From JAKJEP01 sp964580995 (lineage in GTDB: Bacteria > Planctomycetota > Phycisphaerae > Sedimentisphaerales > SM23-30): a stretch of 15,841 nucleotides of DNA. Position numbers and translations under genes: made by a program. The DNA is taken from assembly GCA_964580995.1 (NCBI GenBank), contig CAZOMV010000120.1, positions 1 to 15,841 on the forward strand, in the 5' to 3' direction. Under the pieces are notes generated by a model. It was not told the origin of the DNA, searched no databases, and was given only the letters and a program-made list of their open reading frames with translations. Positions 7,318 to 15,753 of this stretch are shown here, one piece after another. Each line of letters starts with the position of its first letter. Position 1 is the first letter of the stretch.

Positions 7318-7354
7318 GAGCCGGCAGTTTTTTGGTAAAAGCGTATGCCGGCTC
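7318..7354 (+). terminator. Hairpin after the GntR gene (terminator or leader structure)
   Basis: GAGCCGGCA (7318-7326) and TGCCGGCTC (7346-7354) pair perfectly over 9 bases around a 19-base loop. It lies 68 bases after the GntR stop codon. It is followed by CCCCGTG, not a T run, so it is not a standard intrinsic terminator. Transcript-end processing or part of a structured leader is equally possible. Confidence 0.4.
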
Positions 7355-7362
7355 CCCCGTGT

Positions 7363-7383
7363 AGGCAGAGGTTGCCTCTGCCT
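7363..7383 (+). repeat. Second strong hairpin, 9-base stem with 3-base loop
   Basis: AGGCAGAGG (7363-7371) and CCTCTGCCT (7375-7383) pair perfectly around TTG. Its closeness to the preceding hairpin (8 bases between them) suggests one structural unit. Confidence 0.5.
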
Positions 7384-7543
7384 GTAATATCCGTTCAAAA
7401 TAAACACCAAGTTAGTTAAAATACAGTTTGCAAACATGATGTCAAGTATAAAATTTGCGGCCAATATTTCAATAGGTATTAGAATTGTCTTTTGTTGTTT
7501 TGTTTAAAACAAGAAACTGTTTCTTTTATGGAAGGAGGTACTA

Positions 7544-7606
7544 TTGACAAAAGGAGATGCAAGCTGGTTGATAGGGAGAGAATTGTGTGAGAGTAGAAAA
7601 TTGTAG
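7544..7606 (+). CDS. Possible 20-codon leader ORF, or -35 box
   Basis: AAGGAGGT is placed 4 bases before a TTG at 7544 that opens a 20-codon frame (TKGDASWLIGRELCESRKL) ending at TAG 7604-7606, 23 bases before the main ATG. The same bases read TTGACA, a perfect -35 box, but the matching -10 is poor. Either reading is tentative. Confidence 0.2.
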   Translation: MTKGDASWLIGRELCESRKL

Positions 7607-7629
7607 AAAATTGTGTAGGAGAAAGTAAA

Positions 7630-10600
7630 ATGAAAAAAATAGTAGTTTTTTTAACGATGTTATTTTTGATGATCGGCCTGGCCAGTATAGGCCAGAGCCA
7701 GCCGTGGGATTTCACCGCGGATTTTCCGACGGTAACGGGCGGTCCCAATCCTAATGGAGTGTGGGCCTATGGGTATTTGCTGGGCGGACTAAGTGAGGCT
7801 CCTTATTATCCGGCAGCCGCCAACGACTATCACCCGGCAGGCTTAAATACCCTCTTTGGCAATGATGAATTGGGCAGTTTTACCCAAAATCCGTTTCCTA
7901 CCGATATGCCTCAGCCAACCTGGCCGGACGGCATGTTCTTCAAGGCGAACGGCTGCAATCTGATGACCGGTTCTACCATGCATGGCTGCAAAACGGCGGC
8001 TGGCTTTATCGCCCCCCAGAAGGGGAACTATACGATTAATGCCCTGTTTCAAAGCGGGGTGATGAATGACTGGGATACGAAAGTCGGTGTGGTTGTTGAG
8101 GATGTATGGATTTATACCGATACCGTTACGAGTTTTCTCGATAGGTCCAGCTTTGACGCGGTAGTGGCCCTGGAAGCAGGACAGAAAATATATTTTGCGC
8201 TGGACAATATTCCCGGCCAAGGCGGTTGGGACGGCGGATACCATACGATTATCTTTGATGCGGTCGTGGATGTGGACGCGTATGATCCGGAGGTCTTTCC
8301 TCCTTTTGATCCCGATGATTACCCGATTGACGGGGTGCTTAATCCACCAGCCGATCCGAATGACCATACGCCGCGGTTCTTTATCCCGCTGGTTCCTGCT
8401 GCGGTCGAACCGAATGAACCGCCGGCTGCGAGTTGGGACTATACCGCCTCTTATCCCTCGACTTTCGGGGCTTCGGGTAATCCGAATGGGGCCTGGACCT
8501 ATGGCTATTATCAAAATAAACCGGGCGGCCTTCCTTTTGTTCTGGCTCCTTTGAATGATTATCATCCGGGCGGTTTGAATATCCTTTGGGGAAACGATAA
8601 TTCAGGCGGCTTTGGTTTCAATCCGATGGCGGATGATTTGGCAATGCCCGGCTGGCCGGATGGGATGTATTTCAAGGGACAGAGGGCATACCTGGAAACT
8701 CCGGCTTCGACGTTAAGCAATAAAACGACCGCCTTGTTTACCGCACCGTATGCAGGTATTTATCAGGTGGATGCGTATTTTGAAAGCGGCGTGATGAATG
8801 GCTATGCCACAGATGTGGCGGTTCTCATTAATGACAACGTGATCAATTACAACCGTGTTTCCGGTTTTGACTCCGGTCCGGAAAATATTGCGGAATTTTC
8901 CAGGGTATTGGATCTGGCGGAGGGGGATACGTTAGGTTTCAGTTTGAACCATGTCCCCGGACAGGGCGGCTGGAACGGCGGATTCCACATCGTTGATTTC
9001 AACGCGACGCTGGCCATTACGGATCCGGGCAATCTGCCGGAACCCCTGCCTTCCGAGATGTTGCTGTGGCTGAAGGCGGATACCGGGGTAGTGGATCCCA
9101 ACAGCGGTCAGCCGGTTGCCATCGGCGGTATCGCCAGGGGTTGGCAGGACCAGTCTGGCAACGGGCTGAATGCCATTCTGGCCTATGGAGATCCTACGCT
9201 GGCGACCGGTTCGTTCCACAATGGAGATCAGCCGGTAATACGGTTTGACGGAGATGATTCCCTGTTGCTGTATGACACGGCGTCGCCGAATTACAATCCG
9301 GGTATCGGCGACCCGCTGAGTACCTCTTCCTTCAGTATTTATGTGGTAGGCAAACTGAGCAACAATCAAGTGAATAGCAGCTTTATTGCCAGCGTTGGCG
9401 AGGTAACCGGCTGGGATGTCGGAATTTCCGCAACGCAACAGAACAAGATGGCTCTGACCACGGTCAACAGTGAGTTGGCACAAGCGAATGCCCTGCTGTT
9501 GGACAAATATTACCTGATTGCCTGTACGGTTTCCGATAATTTTGAACGGAAGCTGTACCTCAACGGTGTTTTGGTAGCCAATGATAACGGAAGCGTCAAC
9601 TATCGTGATCCGGCAGTATTAATCGGAAATCTGTTCCAGGGCGATATTGCCGAGATTCAGGTATTTCAAGGCGTGGATGAGACGCAACATGCGGCAACGC
9701 AGACGGCGCTGATGGATAAGTACGCGCTGGACTACAGTTGTGCGGATCAGGCGGAGTACTTCGATACGGACCTGAATCAGGACTGCTATGTGAATCTGGA
9801 AGATGTAACGCTGCTGGCGGGCGGGTGGCTCAACTGCAATGATCCGCTGAATCCCGATGAATGCGATCCCATTGCGGTCTTTCCCACACCGTTTGAGGCA
9901 CTAAGCTGGGACTACAATGCGGAATACCCCGCGGCGGCGGGCGGTTCGAATCCGAATGGGGTATGGACCTATGGCTATTACAAGAATGGGGTCGGCAAAT
10001 ATAAATTCGCTTTAGCGCCTGCGAATGACTATCACCCGGATGGTCTGAATATCTTCTGGGGTACCGATGCTTTGGGTGGGATTGGCAAGAATCCATCACT
10101 CCAGGATAAAAGTCATCCCGAATGGGGAGCGCCGAACGGGATGTTCTTTAAGGCCAACAGGACCTATCTGGAAACCCCGGCTTCAACGCCATCGAACCAT
10201 AGCACGGCTCGGTTCACGGCTCCGTTTGAAGCGACGTATCAGTTGCACGCGGAGTTTGAGAGCGGCGTCACAGCGGGTTTTGCCACCGATGTTGCCGTGG
10301 TAGTGAACAGTGTGGTGGTTTTTACAGAAACGATTTCGGGCTTCCGGGATGATCCGACAGCCAATACCGCCACCTTGGATGCTTTAGTGGCTTTGCCGGA
10401 AGGCGGGACGGTGGATTTTGCGGCGATTCGGATACCGAATGGAACCGCCTATGACGGCGGTTTCCACATCGTGGACTTCAATGCGGAACTGGCTTCGATC
10501 GAGTATAATCCGGATGATTTTCCGGCTCCATTCAATCCGGATGAGTATCCTTTGGAACCCAATGATATCGAACCGAATGTTCCGGTATTGATTGCAATGA

Positions 10601-11397
10601 GTCCTCTATATGAGGAAGTGGAACCTGATCTTAACACGGTCTTTTTAACGGCTATGGTGCTTACCGATACCGATGCCAATGGTAATGTTAGGGCGGTAGG
10701 AACCTGGAATACCATCTATCCTGATCCGCACTGGGATCTGGCGATCCATCCCGGCACCATCGCTGATTATAAGCCGAACGATCCGAATATGAATTGGCTG
10801 AACAGCGATACGGATATGATGATCGATATTCCACTGACCGTAGGCAATAGCTACGATTTCACCGTTCACAAACCGTATTATGAACCCGGTGGCTTCCTGC
10901 CTGTCATCGGTCTGAATCTATTCTTTGACGGATTGCAGGCGGATAATCAGGTAGGCATTTCGGTATATGCTGCTTGTGACACGACCGGACCCGAAGACGG
11001 CAATCCCGAGATGTTCGGCAAAGATGGTTTCACGGTTTGCGGCTGGCCCTATAATGCGGCGACTTCCGGCGGCGGCTTGGACTATCGTAATATTGACAAG
11101 CAGATTCGTGTGACGATCTCGAATTACGTTTTCTATGATTTCCATGTTTACGGGATCGATTCGATTAGTGGGCCGAATGGGTATCCGTTGTCAGGCCCGG
11201 ACGGAATCCTTGAGGACATTGTTCAGTTTACTTTAACCGTCGAGCCGTTCGCGTCGAACTGCCAGGATTATGCGGAGTATTATGATTTGGACCTCAATCA
11301 GGACTGTTATGTGAACCTGGGCGACTTTGCCCAGATTGCCGGGGATTGGCTGAAATGCAATGATCCGGCCGTTCCGACCTGTACGGATATTCCGTAA
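7630..11397 (+). CDS. Giant modular secreted protein: three repeats, LamG-like domain, two dockerin-like motifs
   Basis: The 1255-residue product starts with a Sec signal peptide (about 1-24, cut near GQS-Q). Domain order: repeat 1 (25-232), repeat 2 (268-464), LamG/concanavalin-like domain (475-700), dockerin-like motif (704-747), repeat 3 (759-973), a domain shared with the GH36 protein (about 1000-1206), and a second dockerin-like motif (1211-1255). The repeats share WDY...P, NPNG.W.YGY, NDYHP.GLN, a WPDGM.FK-type segment, ESGV and GG.H...DF.A. The motifs hold D-x-N-x-D-x-x-V-N-x-x-D calcium loops with flanking Cys. No catalytic site is seen, so a glycan-binding or surface-scaffold role is the best guess. 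AGGAG sits 8 bases before the ATG, and a strong terminator follows. Confidence 0.85.
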   Translation: MKKIVVFLTMLFLMIGLASIGQSQPWDFTADFPTVTGGPNPNGVWAYGYLLGGLSEAPYYPAAANDYHPAGLNTLFGNDELGSFTQNPFPTDMPQPTWPDGMFFKANGCNLMTGSTMHGCKTAAGFIAPQKGNYTINALFQSGVMNDWDTKVGVVVEDVWIYTDTVTSFLDRSSFDAVVALEAGQKIYFALDNIPGQGGWDGGYHTIIFDAVVDVDAYDPEVFPPFDPDDYPIDGVLNPPADPNDHTPRFFIPLVPAAVEPNEPPAASWDYTASYPSTFGASGNPNGAWTYGYYQNKPGGLPFVLAPLNDYHPGGLNILWGNDNSGGFGFNPMADDLAMPGWPDGMYFKGQRAYLETPASTLSNKTTALFTAPYAGIYQVDAYFESGVMNGYATDVAVLINDNVINYNRVSGFDSGPENIAEFSRVLDLAEGDTLGFSLNHVPGQGGWNGGFHIVDFNATLAITDPGNLPEPLPSEMLLWLKADTGVVDPNSGQPVAIGGIARGWQDQSGNGLNAILAYGDPTLATGSFHNGDQPVIRFDGDDSLLLYDTASPNYNPGIGDPLSTSSFSIYVVGKLSNNQVNSSFIASVGEVTGWDVGISATQQNKMALTTVNSELAQANALLLDKYYLIACTVSDNFERKLYLNGVLVANDNGSVNYRDPAVLIGNLFQGDIAEIQVFQGVDETQHAATQTALMDKYALDYSCADQAEYFDTDLNQDCYVNLEDVTLLAGGWLNCNDPLNPDECDPIAVFPTPFEALSWDYNAEYPAAAGGSNPNGVWTYGYYKNGVGKYKFALAPANDYHPDGLNIFWGTDALGGIGKNPSLQDKSHPEWGAPNGMFFKANRTYLETPASTPSNHSTARFTAPFEATYQLHAEFESGVTAGFATDVAVVVNSVVVFTETISGFRDDPTANTATLDALVALPEGGTVDFAAIRIPNGTAYDGGFHIVDFNAELASIEYNPDDFPAPFNPDEYPLEPNDIEPNVPVLIAMSPLYEEVEPDLNTVFLTAMVLTDTDANGNVRAVGTWNTIYPDPHWDLAIHPGTIADYKPNDPNMNWLNSDTDMMIDIPLTVGNSYDFTVHKPYYEPGGFLPVIGLNLFFDGLQADNQVGISVYAACDTTGPEDGNPEMFGKDGFTVCGWPYNAATSGGGLDYRNIDKQIRVTISNYVFYDFHVYGIDSISGPNGYPLSGPDGILEDIVQFTLTVEPFASNCQDYAEYYDLDLNQDCYVNLGDFAQIAGDWLKCNDPAVPTCTDIP

Positions 11398-11418
11398 TAG
11401 GTTTTGCAGGTAGTGATT

Positions 11419-11482
11419 GCCTCACACGGCAGGTAGATATTCTTTACCGAGACCGTGTGAGGCTCTTTTTCTCTTTTTTTCG
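11419..11482 (+). terminator. Strong rho-independent terminator
   Basis: GCCTCACACGG (11419-11429) pairs perfectly with CCGTGTGAGGC (11453-11463), an 11-base GC-rich stem with a 23-base loop, followed directly by TCTTTTTCTCTTTTTTT. It ends the modular protein's transcript and separates it from the GH36 gene, which must use its own promoter or read-through. Confidence 0.85.
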
Positions 11483-11620
11483 TAACGATTGAAAGGCCTT
11501 TGTATCTAGGGGGAATCCCTGAAAGCAATCAGAGAAAAATACTATATTTATCAGCCGTGTGTGCATCATACGGTTTTAACAACGAACCTGGATGACAGGT
11601 AATCCCATGGAGATGATTTT

Positions 11621-14317
11621 ATGAACCGTTTTCAAACGTATTTTTATTGTATCGGCCTGTTTTTTTTCTCTTCCTGCCGTTCGGTGTTCGCGCTGGATTT
11701 ATCCGCCATTACGGTTTTCGGCTGCGATGAACAAGGCCTGGTGGATATCCGGTATCGATTCAATACCGGCCCGGTAGATGCGTGTTGGGACATATTTGTC
11801 TATGAGGGAGAGGTATGCAAAAAAGAAAACCAGGAGAATATACAATGGTTAAATCATCCATCGGATCATACGATTGATCTGTCCCTTACCCCCGGTACGC
11901 ATGTGTTTACGATTCATTTTGATTATCTGGCAATCGAGGCCAAACATGTCGGCATCAATTTGACATTTAATGGCCGGACCCGGATGCCGATTATTACCGC
12001 GATGAGTAAACCATCTATCTCCCGGCCGCTCCAAGAGGAGTTTTTCCCCAATGCAGCCCCTAAGACCATGGGCTGGCCGATAACGGATGTTCCCGGCAGT
12101 GGGGTACTCTCTGCTATGGTACCGGCGGCAGGGATACAAGATTATATTTTTGACGAGCATGGCGCCAAGGTAACGTTGAAACGTTTCTGGATTGCGGCTC
12201 CTGAAGTCTTCGGGAATCTCGATTATGTGGGCTCTGGCAACCCGCAATCCAATCAGAATCCTGACTGGGTGGGGCAATTGGTTCTGGAAGTGGAAGAGGC
12301 GGTGCCTCAGCCTTCTGATTTTTTCCTTTGGCTACAGACCACGGCGGGCATGACGCTGGGCGGGCCGGATTATACCGAGGCCTGGAAAGGACAGTATGAT
12401 TATCGGAATACGGTGCCGCCTTTCTCGTTTCTCTACGACCAAAAATCCTCTCATGGTTTGCTGCCGCAGTGGCGGCAAAAGGTTTCTACCCGGAAAATAG
12501 ATGCCAATCGCACCGCGCAAACGCTAACCTATACCGATCCGGAGACCGCACTGGAGGTTCGCTGGCAGGGGGTTGAATACCGGGATTATCACACCGTGGA
12601 GTGGACTGTATATCTTGCGAATAAGGGGGAGAAAGAGACGCCCATCATCGAGAATCTTCTGGCACTGGATACCTCTTTTTCGCGGGGCTGGGAAAGTGAA
12701 TTTCAATTGCACTACAACCGGGGAGATTTTTGTGTAATCAACAGCTATGAACCTCTGCAAAAGGTATTGCCTCCAAACGAGAACTTCCGGCTGGCCCCAG
12801 CCGGTGGGCGGCCGACAAATACGGAATTTCCCTATTTTAATATTAATGTGGGGAAGGAAGGCCTGATTGCGGTGATCGGCTGGCCCGGTCAATGGGCGGC
12901 CACATTTTCCCGTGATGATCAGAAAACCCTGACGCTGCGGGCTGGGCAGGAATTGACTCATTTCAAGCTGCTCCCCGGCGAGGAAGTTCGCAGTCCGCTG
13001 GTGGTATTGCAGTTCCGGGATCAGGGAACCTGGATTGACGGTCAGAACCAATGGCGGCGCTGGATGAAAGAATACAGTATGCCCAAACCGGGCGGCCAAT
13101 TGCCGCCGCCGCTGCTTCTGGCCTCCAGCTCCCGGGCCTATATTGAGATGCAGGGGGCAAATACGGAAAACCAGATCATGTTTATCCAGCGTTATCTGGA
13201 AGAGGACATGAAGCTGGACTACTGGTGGATGGATGCCGGCTGGTATCAGTGCGGCGATCCGCCCAATTGGGGCGTGGTGGGAACCTGGGAGGTGGATAAA
13301 AAGCGATTCCCCAGCGGTTTCAAGCCGATCAGCGATTTTGCCCATGCCCATGATATGAAAATTCTCGTCTGGTTCGAGCCGGAACGGGTTCATCCGGGGA
13401 CCTGGATTGCGGAAACGCATCCGGAATGGGTGTTTGGCGGGACGGGCGGCGGACTCCTTAAATTGAATGAACCGGAAGTTCTCGACTGGCTTGTCAATCA
13501 TATGGATAAACTGATTACGGATAACGGTATGGATCTATATCGTGAGGATTTCAATATCGATCCGCTGGGGTTTTGGCGCGGCAACGATGCACCCGACCGG
13601 CAGGGAATCACGGAAAACCACTTCGTAACCAATTTCCTGGCCTACTGGGATGAACTGCTGCGCCGGCATCCGGATATGTTCATCGATACCTGTGCCTCCG
13701 GCGGCCGGCGGCTCGATTTGGAAACCCTGCGGCGTTCGGCGCCTTTGTGGCGCAGCGACTATGCCTATGAACCGATCGGCCATCAGGGACAGACCTATGG
13801 GCTGTCGCTGTGGCTTCCCTATCACGGGACCGGGACGGTGGCGCACGTGGCAGCGCCGTATTATGGTGCCGGAGCAACCCCCGTTCAGCCGTATGCCTTC
13901 TGGAGTAATTCCGCCAGCAGTCTGGTGGTGACACTGGATATACGCAACCGGGAGCTGGACTATGATGCCCTTCGGAAATTATTCCAGCAGTGGCGACTGG
14001 TCAGCGGTTATTATTACGGGGATTTTTATCCTTTGCTGCCGTATAGTCTGGATCATACGGTTTGGATGGCCTGGCAATTTGACCGGCCGGAAATCGGGGA
14101 GGGCATGGTACAGGTGTTCCGCCGGGCGGATAGCGATTATTTTGGCCGAACCATTAAATTATTGAGTCTCGATCCCGAAGCTCGCTATGAGTGCACCAAT
14201 CTGGATACTCCCGACAAGGCGGCCCTAACCGGTCAGGAATTGATGCAAAAGGGAGTTAAGATCTCAATGGAGGAACAGCCTGGTGTCGTGACTCTTATGT
14301 ATCGAAAAATCAAGTAA
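11621..14317 (+). CDS. Secreted GH36 alpha-galactosidase-like glycoside hydrolase
   Basis: The 898-residue product would hydrolyse alpha-linked galactose (or a related sugar) with retention. A Sec signal peptide (1-24, cut after VFA) indicates export. Residues 25-227 form an extra domain that resembles the C-terminal domain of the preceding 1255-residue protein. A beta-sandwich (about 230-500) and a TIM barrel (about 505-815) follow. Family hallmarks are WWMDAGWY at 535-542, WFEPER at 584-589, the nucleophile D643 in YREDFN, CASGGRRLD from 691, and the acid/base D713 in WRSD. The nucleophile context YREDFN differs from the KWD found in many GH36 enzymes. GGAG lies 8 bases before the ATG. The next gene starts 11 bases after the stop and is probably co-transcribed. 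Confidence 0.9.
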   Translation: MNRFQTYFYCIGLFFFSSCRSVFALDLSAITVFGCDEQGLVDIRYRFNTGPVDACWDIFVYEGEVCKKENQENIQWLNHPSDHTIDLSLTPGTHVFTIHFDYLAIEAKHVGINLTFNGRTRMPIITAMSKPSISRPLQEEFFPNAAPKTMGWPITDVPGSGVLSAMVPAAGIQDYIFDEHGAKVTLKRFWIAAPEVFGNLDYVGSGNPQSNQNPDWVGQLVLEVEEAVPQPSDFFLWLQTTAGMTLGGPDYTEAWKGQYDYRNTVPPFSFLYDQKSSHGLLPQWRQKVSTRKIDANRTAQTLTYTDPETALEVRWQGVEYRDYHTVEWTVYLANKGEKETPIIENLLALDTSFSRGWESEFQLHYNRGDFCVINSYEPLQKVLPPNENFRLAPAGGRPTNTEFPYFNINVGKEGLIAVIGWPGQWAATFSRDDQKTLTLRAGQELTHFKLLPGEEVRSPLVVLQFRDQGTWIDGQNQWRRWMKEYSMPKPGGQLPPPLLLASSSRAYIEMQGANTENQIMFIQRYLEEDMKLDYWWMDAGWYQCGDPPNWGVVGTWEVDKKRFPSGFKPISDFAHAHDMKILVWFEPERVHPGTWIAETHPEWVFGGTGGGLLKLNEPEVLDWLVNHMDKLITDNGMDLYREDFNIDPLGFWRGNDAPDRQGITENHFVTNFLAYWDELLRRHPDMFIDTCASGGRRLDLETLRRSAPLWRSDYAYEPIGHQGQTYGLSLWLPYHGTGTVAHVAAPYYGAGATPVQPYAFWSNSASSLVVTLDIRNRELDYDALRKLFQQWRLVSGYYYGDFYPLLPYSLDHTVWMAWQFDRPEIGEGMVQVFRRADSDYFGRTIKLLSLDPEARYECTNLDTPDKAALTGQELMQKGVKISMEEQPGVVTLMYRKIK

Positions 14318-14328
14318 GGGAATTCCGC

Positions 14329-14679
14329 ATGAAGAAGAAATTGGCTTTTTTTATTTCTGCCGCCCTGGCTGTCATTAGTCCCCCTGTCTGGGCGGCTCCG
14401 GATACCGCATTGATGGGACAAGATCCGCCCGACGAAGTCGTCGCCGGTGCCTTCAATACCTGTATTGATTATTCCGCCGGATTGTTTGTTGCGGTTTACA
14501 AGCTGGGAGAAGGCCGGTTTATATTGAATACGCTGCTGATCCGGGAAAAGGTTCTCCGGAATCCGGTGGCGGAGCGATTGCTGCGAAATATGCTGCTTTA
14601 TGGGATGGGAGATTTGGACATACCGCTGGCAAATCTGCCGGATGATTTTGACGCACAACTGCAAGCGATGGGGTTTTAA
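14329..14679 (+). CDS. Small secreted protein resembling a glycoside-hydrolase C-terminal tail
   Basis: The 116-residue product begins with a clear Sec signal peptide (about 1-22, cut after VWA-A). The mature part reads GAFNTCIDYSAGLFVAVYK, then LGEGRFILNTLLIREKV, then NPVAERLLRNMLLYG. This resembles the last 60 or so residues of larger GH2- or GH42-like enzymes, where a glutamine-amidotransferase-like fold ends with a G.GR..LNTL.I...L..DPVA..LLRN.L.Y pattern. No catalytic domain is attached. AAGGG lies upstream of the ATG, and the gene follows the GH36 stop by 11 bases, so it belongs to that operon. It is either a stand-alone accessory domain or the remnant of a deleted hydrolase that kept its signal peptide. 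Domain recognition is from memory. Confidence 0.65.
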   Translation: MKKKLAFFISAALAVISPPVWAAPDTALMGQDPPDEVVAGAFNTCIDYSAGLFVAVYKLGEGRFILNTLLIREKVLRNPVAERLLRNMLLYGMGDLDIPLANLPDDFDAQLQAMGF

Positions 14680-14704
14680 TCCAGAAATTTGAGGATCGGA
14701 AAAT

Positions 14705-14761
14705 ATGGCAATATATAGGTTCCTCAGCAACGGATTACTAGAATGGAACATCCTTATATAG
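14705..14761 (+). CDS. Possible 18-codon upstream ORF overlapping the pta start
   Basis: ATG at 14705 is preceded by GAGGA at 9 bases. The frame MAIYRFLSNGLLEWNILI ends at TAG 14759-14761, overlapping the first 19 bases of the Pta gene in a different register. The Pta ATG itself lacks a good ribosome binding site, so ribosomes finishing this ORF could restart there. It is a candidate for translational coupling only. Confidence 0.25.
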   Translation: MAIYRFLSNGLLEWNILI

Positions 14762-15753
14762 AATATCTAAGGCTCTTAGCAAAGAAAAAGAAGGGTCGTA
14801 TCGCTTTGCCGGACGCGGCTCTGGATGAACGGGTATTGCGGGCGGGTTGTTCGGTTCATCAATCCGGTGCATTACGAGTGGTCTTGACCGGTTCCCGAAA
14901 TAAAATCGTAAAATTGGCTCAAGACAGCAAGCTGGATATTTCTGGTATGGAATTGCTTGATCCGGATGAATATACCCGGTTTGGTGAAATGTGCGGGGAA
15001 TATGGTTCGATACGAGCCAAAGAAAACCTTTCTTCCGAACAGATCGAGAATCTTCTGCATGAACCGGTTTATTTCGCGTGTATGTTACATCGATTTGGAA
15101 TAGTAGAAGGAGTATGCTCCGGTGTGTACTATTCTACGGCCGATCTGGCCCGTGCCTCAATTAAGACACTGGGGATGAAGCCGGGTTTTCAAAAAATGAC
15201 GGCGATGGGAGTGTTGGTATTTACGGATACTCCTGTGGGGGATAATTTAATTCTTGCGTGTGCCGACCATACGATTATACCCCGGCCAGACTCGAACGAG
15301 TTGGCCGAAATTGCGATTCTGGCGGCCGATAAGGCTAAGAGTATTTTGCCAGAATCTCCCCGGGTGGCGATGATTTCATTTTCAACCACGGGAAGCGCAT
15401 CCCATTCCGAAGTCTTACGAGTGGTTACAGCTCTTAAACTAGTTCAGCAACGGCGACCGGATATTTGTATTGATGGGGAATTTCAATTGGATACCGCCCT
15501 TTCACCGGAAGTGGCACGAATTAAACTAAAACGTTCATCGGAAGTGGCAGGTCGGGCCAATGTTCTGATCTGGCCGGATCTCCAGACCGGAAATGTTGCC
15601 GCCAAGGCGTTAGTTATGATGGGCAGAGGAATGACGGTGGGAAGTACGTTTCTGGGCTTAAATGGTTTAGTAGGGGATCATTCCCGCGGGGCCACTCGGG
15701 AAGAAATTGTGAACTACATACTCTTTGTTGGTGCGCAGGTGGATAGAAATTAA
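14743..15753 (+). CDS. Phosphate acetyl/butyryltransferase (Pta/Ptb family)
   Basis: The 336-residue product interconverts an acyl-CoA and phosphate with an acyl phosphate and CoA, in the cytoplasm. It matches the PTA_PTB fold over its whole length. Hallmarks are IALPDAALDERVL near the start, MISFSTTGSASH at 210-221, DGEFQLD at 244-250, ANVLIWPDLQTGN, and a closing loop NGLVGDHSRG at 307-316. Many phosphate acetyltransferases have GPVNDLSRG there, so the G-L-V-G-D-H variant leaves the acyl specificity (acetyl or longer) open. With acetate kinase it would make ATP from acetyl-CoA in fermentation; no kinase gene lies upstream, and the window ends 88 bases after the stop. No good ribosome binding site precedes the ATG (see the 14705-14761 ORF). 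Confidence 0.9.
   Translation: MEHPYIEYLRLLAKKKKGRIALPDAALDERVLRAGCSVHQSGALRVVLTGSRNKIVKLAQDSKLDISGMELLDPDEYTRFGEMCGEYGSIRAKENLSSEQIENLLHEPVYFACMLHRFGIVEGVCSGVYYSTADLARASIKTLGMKPGFQKMTAMGVLVFTDTPVGDNLILACADHTIIPRPDSNELAEIAILAADKAKSILPESPRVAMISFSTTGSASHSEVLRVVTALKLVQQRRPDICIDGEFQLDTALSPEVARIKLKRSSEVAGRANVLIWPDLQTGNVAAKALVMMGRGMTVGSTFLGLNGLVGDHSRGATREEIVNYILFVGAQVDRN

Larger units (their letters stand above)
7251..7629. other. Structured leader region before the modular secreted protein gene
   Basis: No standard gene is seen in these 379 bases. It contains two strong hairpins in tandem (7318-7354 and 7363-7383), an AAGGAGGT followed by a possible 20-codon leader ORF (7544-7606), and a doubled GTAGAAAATT (7593-7612) just before the ribosome binding site of the next gene. 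Confidence 0.6.

Noticed and set aside
7843..8565. A 240-codon minus-strand frame rich in Ile and Arg
   Set aside because: It is antisense to repeats 1 and 2 of the modular protein and is explained by the repeat codon pattern.
12524..13501. A 325-codon open frame on the minus strand opposite the GH36 gene
   Set aside because: It lies wholly antisense to a gene with clear catalytic motifs and has the Pro/His/Arg-rich composition typical of a shadow frame.
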